Assembly: GCF_010470665.1 (NCBI RefSeq)
Contig: NZ_VOPZ01000014.1
Location: forward strand, 1 to 64,000
DNA: 64,000 bases
DNA from: Desulfovibrio sp. JC022
Lineage (GTDB): Bacteria > Desulfobacterota > Desulfovibrionia > Desulfovibrionales > Desulfovibrionaceae
Direction: 5' to 3'
Position 1 is the stretch's first letter. Every line of letters starts with the position of its first letter. The notes under the pieces are model-generated. The model was not told the DNA's origin and ran no database searches. It was given only the letters and a program-made list of their open reading frames with translations. The translations under genes were made by a program, and so were the position numbers. Shown here in pieces: positions 31,780 through 40,900 of the stretch.

Positions 31780-32097
31780 GTGAAAACAATATTTCTTAAT
31801 TTAAGGAGCATGATCTGCTCTTTTCTTCTATTCTTTACATACAAACTGAGAGAGTCCTCAAAGGTTCTTCCGATTTGCAATTGTAAAGAAAGTCTCGCCT
31901 GTCCTGTTCCGTTCAGTAAAAATACATGTAATTTTACTATACGAAATATCTCTTTTTCCCTCCACCAATGCAAGGTCTGCGGGGGAATTTCCGGATGCCC
32001 CAAAAGTGCTTTTCAAAAATTCATAACCACTTCCTCAAATGATGAACGGGAGCTGGTAATGGGAAAATTTTACAAGCACATGCAGACCCCTCTTTAA
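31780..32097 (+). CDS. Possible small Cys-rich protein
   Basis: A 105-codon frame beginning with GTG after GGGGAGGG. It would carry a hydrophobic N-terminal stretch (S-F-L-L-F-F-T-Y) and six or so Cys, among them C-N-C, C-K-V-C-G-G and a later C-P. I do not recognise it. It lies in an AT-rich tract between psd and the adhesin operon, with no close neighbour. It may be a chance frame or a leader peptide; only the ribosome-binding site supports it. The remaining 200 bases up to 32300 are AT-rich and probably hold the adhesin-operon promoter. Confidence 0.3.
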   Translation: MKTIFLNLRSMICSFLLFFTYKLRESSKVLPICNCKESLACPVPFSKNTCNFTIRNISFSLHQCKVCGGISGCPKSAFQKFITTSSNDERELVMGKFYKHMQTPL

Positions 32098-32300
32098 GGG
32101 TTTTACTCGGAACCAAAAACGAATAAAAGTTTAAAAGTCAAAATTGAAAACGAATATTTCTTTAAAGGCAACCCCGCCTTACGAAAAATCGTTTTATAAA
32201 CTTTCTTTAGAACTTTTCTTTTAATTATTTTTGCCTTATATGCAAATAGTGCCGATTTGGCGTTATATAAAAGATAAAAAGAGCAAGGAATCACTCTCTC

Positions 32301-33383
32301 ATGGCTTACAATAGTAATAAATACAAATTATACTTAACTTTATCCATCTTTGTTTTAGTTGCAGTAGTTGCCAGTGTGGTAGTCAGCTTCGCCTTCCTGA
32401 AGACTCTTTTCGCCACCTCGGAAATAATCAACTCGATTATCCTTGCGGTCTTTATAGGTAGTGTAATCACTGCATTTCGCTATATTTTTTCCGTACGCAG
32501 GGACATGAAGCTTTTTGCGGCATTCACCCAATGGTGTGAACACCCGGAAGAAAGCACTTTTGAGCTTGATGATTTGAATAAAGGGCTACTCGGAAACGTC
32601 CTTGTTTCCATCGGATGCTCAATTAAGGAAAATGGCATCCTGATCGTTAAATCGACCAGTGACAGCCGTTCCATTATAGAGAGTCTTGAACAAAATGTAT
32701 CTTCTCGTTCATCGCTGATCTCTTTTCTCGGCGGATTCCTTGTTCTGCTGGGGCTTATGGGTACATTCCTCGGCCTGACCCTGACCTTGCAATCCATGGG
32801 AGAAATCCTCTCCACCCTTGCAGGCGGCCTGACTGACTCCAGCGACACATCCATCATGCAAGTCATGATTCAGCTCATTGTAGAACTGAAAAACCCCATG
32901 GCCGGTATGGGTACAGCTTTTTCAACATCCCTGTTCGGTCTTGCGGGCAGTGCTGTTGTGGGTGTTCTGTCTATCCTTATGGGTCGCATGCACGATCAGC
33001 TCAAACAACGCCTTGAAAACTGGCTCAACGAAAAGACAGAATACTCCGCAACCAAAAGCGGAGCCGCCGGTGCTTTCCCCGCTGATCAGGATCTGGGCAG
33101 CCAGATGGACGCTATTTCCACTCAGTTGGAAAAGAACAACGAAGCTCTGCTTGAATCCCTTGAAAACACAAACAAGTTTCTGCTGAAACTTACCCTGCTC
33201 CAGCAGCGTTCAGCAGAAGCTATCAATACGGTTCAGGATCAATCAGTTGAAACAACCAAAGAAATCGGTCTCGGCAACGAGTTAACCGGAAGACTGATCA
33301 AAGAATCGCGCCAGATGGTCACAGCTTTGGAAAAAAACATTGAGACAATGAATACCGTTAATGGAAAACAGCTTAAAAATTAA
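32301..33383 (+). CDS. MotA/TolQ/ExbB-family proton channel protein
   Basis: A 360-residue inner-membrane protein. It has membrane segments at ~10-32 and ~40-62, then a cytoplasmic loop. The MotA/TolQ/ExbB core follows, with S-F-L-G-G-F-L-V-L-L-G-L-M-G-T-F-L-G near residue 140 and G-M-G-T-A-F-S-T-S-L-F-G-L-A-G near 205. A long helical cytoplasmic tail follows. Such proteins form the stator channel that turns ion flow into force across the envelope, always with a MotB/ExbD/TolR-type partner. A candidate partner is encoded downstream of the adhesin (42791-43732). It is the first gene of the secretion operon, so powering or regulating adhesin display is a fair inference. Confidence 0.85.
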   Translation: MAYNSNKYKLYLTLSIFVLVAVVASVVVSFAFLKTLFATSEIINSIILAVFIGSVITAFRYIFSVRRDMKLFAAFTQWCEHPEESTFELDDLNKGLLGNVLVSIGCSIKENGILIVKSTSDSRSIIESLEQNVSSRSSLISFLGGFLVLLGLMGTFLGLTLTLQSMGEILSTLAGGLTDSSDTSIMQVMIQLIVELKNPMAGMGTAFSTSLFGLAGSAVVGVLSILMGRMHDQLKQRLENWLNEKTEYSATKSGAAGAFPADQDLGSQMDAISTQLEKNNEALLESLENTNKFLLKLTLLQQRSAEAINTVQDQSVETTKEIGLGNELTGRLIKESRQMVTALEKNIETMNTVNGKQLKN

Positions 33384-33417
33384 TTTAAACTGTTATTAAT
33401 ATAGTTCGGGTGAAAAT

Positions 33418-34968
33418 ATGTCAGGGCAGATGATAAAGAAATTTGGAACAGCTTGCATACTTTGTGCGCTGCTTACATTTCAGGGCAATACCGGTTTTGC
33501 TGCAAATTCCACGGAAGGCACTCCCCTGCCTGCCGTGGAGAACGTTTCAGCAGGATCCACTGAGACAGTAAACCTGTCAGGTCTGGAAAATAAAGACCCA
33601 CAGTATACAAACGCGGAAGATATAGAGAGTTTCAAACAAGGTGTCATCAAAATTGAAGACCCCGGTGTGGCAGGTTCTTCCTTGCAAAAAAGTGCCCCCA
33701 ACGCCGCTAACGCAACGGCCCTGACTCTGCAACACGCCTGTGAACTGGCTGTGACCAACCATCCGCTGGTGGCATCCTCACGCTATTCTATGCTTGAAAA
33801 AAATGCTGAGTACGGAATGGCCCGCAAAGTATACTTCCCGCGTATTGATTTCACTGCGCAGGCCGGTCCTTCGCACAATCTCGATACCGAGACCACCAGC
33901 TACGGACAATCTTCCGTTGCCATGACCCAGACCCTCTACAACTTCGGCGGTCTGGATGACAGTGTTGACAGTGCCAAGATGAAGGCAGAAGGCGCGAAGT
34001 ACCGTCTGGCCCGGACTCAGGAAGATATCGCCGCCCTTGCCATTAACTCCTACCTGAGCGTGATGCAGGCGCAGGAAAGCCTCAAGGTCTACAACAACAC
34101 CTTGGATTTCTACAACAAACTGTTAAAAACTTTCTGGGAACGCTACAATGCCGGGATTTCCTCCAAAGCTGACGCCCGCAAGGTGGAAGTATCTCTGCGT
34201 TCAACTGAATCCCAAGTCACAGTGCAAAAACAGCAGCTTAAGACCGCAAGACTGCTTCTTGAGAACATCATCAAGCAATCGGTCAATGAAGTTGAGACTG
34301 ACATTGCCATGGCTAAAATGGACATCTCAGACACCCTTGAAGGTGCATACGAGCTAGCCAAGAGCAACAACGTCAACCTTCGGGCATATAATGCTGAAAT
34401 TGAATCACAAAAGAAAGTAGTCTCCACCGTTGAAGCGGGCTATTACCCTTCATTCGGGTACAGACTGCAGGCTAAAAGCGAATTCAAAAAATATGATGGC
34501 TACGAAAACGCTCTGGACGCTCAGGTCACCGTTAACTGGAACCTCTTCAACGGCTATGCCACAGATGAAGGTGTAAAACGGGAAGAAGCTGTCCTTAAAA
34601 GGCTTATGGCTACCAAAGAAGCTACTGAGCTCGAAATTCAGAACATCCTTTCCGATGCTTTCAACGCATACAAATCTTCTGAAAAAGAGTTCGAACTGGC
34701 CCGCGACGCTTATGACTCAAGTGTCAACCTCATGAGTCTCTACCTCAGTGAGTTTGATCTCGGCATCCGAACCCTGCTTGATCTCATCACAGCCCGCGAA
34801 GGACAGACAAGCGCGGCTGTACGCGAAGTGAACGCCCGCTACGCAAGAATCCGGGCAGCACTCAATATTTTCTTAGAACAAGGCCGACTCCCCGAAATAC
34901 TGGGACTGCCCACTGAAAAAACTCTTTTCGAATCAAACAACGCACTTTACTCCGCTAAAGGTGAATAA
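33418..34968 (+). CDS. TolC-family outer-membrane export channel (LapE/AggA-like)
   Basis: A 516-residue outer-membrane efflux protein. A signal peptide is at ~1-29 (C-A-L-L-T-F-Q-G-N-T-G-F-A-A). After an 80-residue linker come two TolC repeats. The first opens with A-C-E-L-A-V-T-N-H-P near residue 110 and contains F-P-R-I-D-F-T-A-Q-A-G-P and the long helix A-Y-N-type region. The second opens with A-Y-E-L-A-K-S-N-N-V-N near 310 and contains Y-Y-P-S-F-G-Y and W-N-L-F-N-G. It ends with the R-T-L-L-D-L-I-T-A helix. With the downstream ABC and HlyD-type genes it completes a type I secretion system. Its stop is two bases from the adhesin start. Confidence 0.92.
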   Translation: MSGQMIKKFGTACILCALLTFQGNTGFAANSTEGTPLPAVENVSAGSTETVNLSGLENKDPQYTNAEDIESFKQGVIKIEDPGVAGSSLQKSAPNAANATALTLQHACELAVTNHPLVASSRYSMLEKNAEYGMARKVYFPRIDFTAQAGPSHNLDTETTSYGQSSVAMTQTLYNFGGLDDSVDSAKMKAEGAKYRLARTQEDIAALAINSYLSVMQAQESLKVYNNTLDFYNKLLKTFWERYNAGISSKADARKVEVSLRSTESQVTVQKQQLKTARLLLENIIKQSVNEVETDIAMAKMDISDTLEGAYELAKSNNVNLRAYNAEIESQKKVVSTVEAGYYPSFGYRLQAKSEFKKYDGYENALDAQVTVNWNLFNGYATDEGVKREEAVLKRLMATKEATELEIQNILSDAFNAYKSSEKEFELARDAYDSSVNLMSLYLSEFDLGIRTLLDLITAREGQTSAAVREVNARYARIRAALNIFLEQGRLPEILGLPTEKTLFESNNALYSAKGE

Positions 34969-34970
34969 TC

Positions 34971-37900
34971 ATGGCTGACGCACAGAAAGTATCTCCGTCA
35001 ACAGTATATAATGTTCAAGGCTCCCCCGATGACTACAACTACGTCCTCAAGGGTGCTGACCTTATTTTGGTCAACAAGCAGACCAACGAAGAACAGGTGT
35101 TCCTCTTTGTAGGTAACATCATGAGCCTCGACGGTAAGGTCAACATGGAATTCGCCGATGGTAATTCCTTGCAGTCGCATGAAATTTTCAGCCGTTCAGA
35201 AATGCTGGACATGGATAAGCAGGACGAAGAAGCCCCGCAATGGGAAGCCGTCACTGAAGATCCCACTCCTTCAGGAGATGAAGGCAACTCCGATGAGGGT
35301 AACCTCAAAGACGGACAACTTCAGCCCCTCCAGACCGCTCAGGCCGCACTGGTAACCGACCCCACTGATGATATCCTCAAGACTCAGCAGCGCATGTTCG
35401 ATGATATCGACAAGTTCGCGCAGCAAGACAGTATTTCCAGTACTCCCGATCCGATTGACAAGATCGAAGTTAAAGAAAATGAGCAGGATGAGAAGAAAGA
35501 GGATGAGGAAGAAGAAACACCTGTTGAAGAAGAAAAAAAAGACACTACAGGCGATGGCGACAATACAGGCAACGCCAACAATGAAAATAGCGGCAAGGTA
35601 ACTATTGCCCTTTCGCAGGAATCAGAATCCGGTATAAAAATTACGGACAGCGATACAGGTGAAACCAAGTTTAAAGATGACGGGATCACCAAAGAAACTG
35701 ACCTGAAAATTGAAGGAACTGCTGACCCCTATACCAAACTCAATATTTTTATGGACGGCAAGAAAGTAGGGGAAGCAACTGCCGATAAAGACGGTAAATA
35801 TGACCTTACCGTTACTGGAGCAGCTGAAGCCGAACACGAATTTTTTGCACGTATCAATGACGGCACAGGTGAAAGCGCACCCAAATCCAGCACCTTAAAA
35901 GTAGAGGTAGACACTACCGCGCCCACGCTCAATGATGATGCGAAAGCGGACTCAACGTCCAAAGTCACCTTCGATGAAGATAATGGGAAAACTTACACCA
36001 ATCAGGACCGTCCTCTGATCGAAGGAACAGGTGAAAGTGATACAATACTGACCATCACGTACACAAGCACAGACGGATCGGTTACGGGAACACTTAACGG
36101 TATAACCGTAAACAGCAGTGGTAACTGGAGCTACCGTTTCCCAGAAGGCAGTGAACTTGCTGATGGAACCTACACCTTCACTATTGCAGGTCAAGACGAT
36201 GCAGGTAACGCTCTTGCTGCGACCCAGCAGATTCAAAATGTTATCGTTAAGACTGATTTCACTACTGGTGCGACTATTACTCTGGACACAACATCCGACT
36301 CCATGGGTACACACGCCAATGCAGCTGCCAACGACAGAATAACGAATGATGCAGACCTTGACCTGACAATAAGCAATATCAGTACAGATGCTCGTCAGGT
36401 AAAGGTGTATCTGGCACATGCAGACGGAACCAAATCCGAGCTGGGGTCTGCGGATTTTGACTCCGTCAACAACAAATGGACATACACTGTCAAGAATGGC
36501 GATATCCCCACAGACGGAGACTACACCTTCATGGTAGAAGCCATGGATATGGCTGGTAATGTATACCAGCCTGCTTCCTCTCTGCCTGTGGAAATTGACC
36601 GCACAGCCCCTACCGAAGGACTCGACATTGATCTTGACGCTGACAGTGACTCGTCTCACAGTCGCGGACTTTTAGGGAATGACACTGACAACTATACCCA
36701 CGGGACCGAAACAGGTAATCCTGACGGTGCAGGTCTCCTGAAAATTAGCGGAGCTGGAGCCGGAACAGCAGGCCGAGTAAATCTCTACCTGATCAACAGT
36801 GACGGCAGTAAAACTCTGGTCAATACTGATAAATTTATTCAGGCAAACCCTGATGGTACTTGGACATATAATTATGACGCCAGCGGTAAAGGCACTTCTG
36901 GTACTGAAACACTTGAATTCCGTGCTGAAATAACAGACGTAGCAGGCAACATCGAGAGCGCGGATTTAACTGTAACAGTGGATAATACCGACCCGGTAAA
37001 ATCCACCATCACCATTGACGGCCTTGATGCCGCTAAAATTTCCCATGACTCTGAGGGTTACTCAGCGACGGTGAAAGGTGACTCGCTCACCATGACCGGG
37101 AAGATTCTTGAAAAAGCGGATGATGTAATCGTTACCCTGTATCAAAAAAATGCTGACGGCACTTTTACCGCAATTGCGAACAGCCTTGCTGACGGCAGCG
37201 GTCCCCTTTCCATTAGTGAGTCCGGCGGGTCTATCAACTGGTCCTATGATGTAAGCGGACTGGTACATGGTAATAAGTACTCATACTACGTCACTGTGGA
37301 AGACGCCGCCGGAAACATCAGCGACCCTTCCGAAACTTTTACTTTTACTTCCGACCAGCAGATAACCGCCCCTACTATCGCCCTTGATGCTGCCAGCAAC
37401 ACCATCGGCGGACCGGGTACTGCGAACGACAACATCACCGGATTCGTTAAAGACGGCTCCGGGACCAAAGATACTGACATTGAATTCAAAGTCACCGGGG
37501 ACCATGACGATACCATCAGTGTCTATGTTGTAGATGCTGCTGGCACACATACCGTCAGAGTCGGCGGTGTGGACTACAAATGCAATCTGGTCGGCACAGC
37601 AAAGAACGGTCAGACCGTTTCTTTTGATGCTTCCGCTTATGAAAATGATACTACCGATCTCCAGTTCATCGCGGTTGCTGAGGATGAAGCCGGAAACACT
37701 GCCACCTCTACAATCTATCCGGTAACCATAGATGATGAAGCACCTGTGGTTGATAATATCGGAGTTGAAAATGCTGCGGCCCTCGGCCTTTCCGATGTAG
37801 ATAACGAGACCAACGCCACCAAGCTGACCCTAACCGGAACTCTGGACGAAGGCTCAGCTGATGTGGTTGTGCGCGTATATGACGGTGTGGATGGTGCAGG

Positions 37901-40900
37901 CAATCCCAAGTTCATCGGCAATGCAGCTATCGTCAGCACCGCATCCGGCTACAAATGGTCCCTTGATGTGGGGAGTTCTTCAAAATACATTAAAGAAGGC
38001 GAACACAATTTCAGCATTGTTGTTGAGGACGCCGCAGGAAACCAGACCCAGTATCCCACAGGCGGCACTTACGATATCAACATTGACCGCACTGATCCGA
38101 CCATAACCGCCACACTCGGCACCGGATTGGATACCGGGCGTGACGTTTCATACGAAAATGACTGGATCACCAGCATAGATGACAACCTCAGTATTGACGT
38201 TACCGCCAATGAAGGGGCAACCATTACCGTTACTGTAAACGGACACGATTTCACTCATATCGTAACCGATGCTGAAGCCGCTGCGGGCAAAATCAATTTT
38301 GATCTTTCATCACTCAGTCTGGACAACAACAAACTGAACTTGGGTGATAACGACGTTGTTATCAAAGCCACTGACCCGGCAGGTAACAGCACGACCATTA
38401 ATAAAAATCTGGTCATTGATAACAAAGTCGACACCGACACCAGCACTATTAAGCTGGCAACAGCTTCCGATACCGGTGTCAGCGGCGATAATGCCACCAG
38501 CGACCATAGCCCGACCATGCAGGGAACTACCGAAGCATTTGCTCTGGTGGAACTGCTCATCAAGGGTACTGATAAAGCTGGCAACGCTGTTGAGTATGCT
38601 GAAAGTGTTACTGCTGACAAAAACGGGAACTGGGAAATCACCCCGGATCACAATATCCCTGACGGCAGCTATGACGTTACAGCAAAGATCACCGATATTG
38701 CGGGCAATACCGGGTCAATCAGCCTTGATTCCCAGCTTGTAATCTCATCCAACCCCACGGCCCCGGTCATCACCATGACAGAGGATACCACGGCTAAATA
38801 CTTTGGGGATGATACAGACAAAGACTGGGTAACCCGTGATTCCGATCCTGATTTCACTATCCAGAAAGATGTCGGGACCAAACTTGTGGTGACCGCCACC
38901 AAGGCCGGGGATTCTTCGTTCTCCTTCAACCAAACCTATACCGGAGCTGCTGATCAAGCCTCGGACAGTATTGATGTAAACACATCACTGACAGACGGTA
39001 CCTACACTTTTACCTTCACAACAACAGATGCTTACGGCAACCCCAGCACGACCACTAAGACTGTTGTTATTGATTCTGAGTACGATGCAGATGACTTTAC
39101 CCTTGCCATGGATTCCGGTTCTGACACCGGGAAAACCGACATCGGCAAGAATCCCATCATCCTGACCAACGATGCCACGCCTGAACTTTCAGGTAATGCG
39201 GAAGTCGGCAGCAAAGCCAAGATGATGATCATGAGCTTCGACTCTGAAGCAGATCTCAATGCCAGTGCCGACCCCACTTCCATGAACGATACTCAGCTTC
39301 GTGCTTTCATGGAAACTTACAAGGGGTCCCTGATCAATGATGTAACCATCGGCAGTGATGGCAAATGGGTGGCAACCCCCAACCTTACCGCCGGAGATAA
39401 ATACTACAAGGTTATTGTTGTTTCCGAAGATCAGGCCGGTAACGTTGAGGCTGAATCCATATCCATCAACCTCGACACTCAGGACCCGACAGCACCGATA
39501 ATAAACCTGACCGAGGATGACGGTGATGTTTATCCTGACTCTGCGCTCAATTCCATTACCGATCTAACGCCGCGTCTGGCTGGTACTTCCACTCTTGAGA
39601 GTGGTGTTACCACCGAGATCCGCATTACAGACCAGACCGGAAAAGAAGTTCTGACTCTTGATGTCAGCACTATCGCTAATGCCGACGGAAGTTGGGAATA
39701 CCACTATGGGCAAGGTAGTAATGAGCCCTACCTCAAAGGCGGAGACTACACTGCAACCATCACCAGCACGGATAAAGCAGGTAATGATATCAGCGATACG
39801 GTTGAATTTAAGATTTTACAGGATGTTGCGGCTAAGCCAACAGTTGAACTTGCCAAAGATGATGACACCAATATTGTAGGTGACGCTATAACCAGTACCG
39901 CCCTGCTGGCAGCAGATGCCAAGCTGACCCTGACCGGTACTGCGGTAGCCTTTCAGGAAGTCAAAATTTACGATGACAGCAATACCTTAATAGGCTCATC
40001 CAAAGCGGGCGAAGACGGAGTCTGGACCTATGACTTCGGCACCAATCCTTCGGGCGTAAATGTCTACTACGTTGTGGCTAACGGGAAAAAATCCGACAAT
40101 TTTACCCTGAACGTTGACAACTCCACCCCCGACCCGACCGCTGACCTGACAAAAGACAGCGGCACCGATGGCGACTGGGTCACAAACGACCCGACCATCG
40201 AAGGTAATGTCGAAGCTGGCAGCACAGTAGAAGTAAAAGCTGTAAGAGTATACGAACTGACAGACAATGGAGACGGAACATATTCATATACAGACAGTTC
40301 CGGTACCAACCAGACAATCACTGACGCTGCCGATGTAACCGATATAGGCGGTAAAGACTACTTCGTTAGCAATGACACTTACTCTTATACCGTAGCTGCG
40401 AAAAACGTTAAAGCTGACGGCTCCTACGAGACTGGGGAACTAAAAACCATCCTCAGCGGTAAGGACGGTCAGTATCAGGTTACTGTAAAATCCACTGACG
40501 TTGCAGGCAACAGCAGCGATCTTGTCATTTCAGATATCCTTGATCTGGATACAGTAATCGCTAAACCGACCATCGGCATCAAAACCGGAGATGATTCCTA
40601 CCTTGCGCCTGATGCTGACGGCGATATTATTAACGCCAGCGGAACCAAGGTCGGTTCATACGCAGACCTGCCTACCGGGTTCCGCAACCCGACTGTGGCC
40701 TACAACGAAGACAATATCACCAATGACCGGGACCTAATCCTGACCGGTGATGCAGAAGCCGGAGCAAAAGTTGTTGTATCCATCACAGCAGACGGCGTAA
40801 TCACCAAGTACGAAACTGTCGCCGATAAAGACGGGCACTGGGAATGCCAGCCCGGTAATCTCGCAGACGAAAACTATACCGCCTCTGTAACCGTTACCGA

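Noticed and set aside
31731-32003. Minus-strand 90-codon frame before the adhesin operon
   Set aside because: No ribosome-binding site or neighbour; it competes with the plus-strand frame at 31780, which at least has GGGGAGGG upstream.
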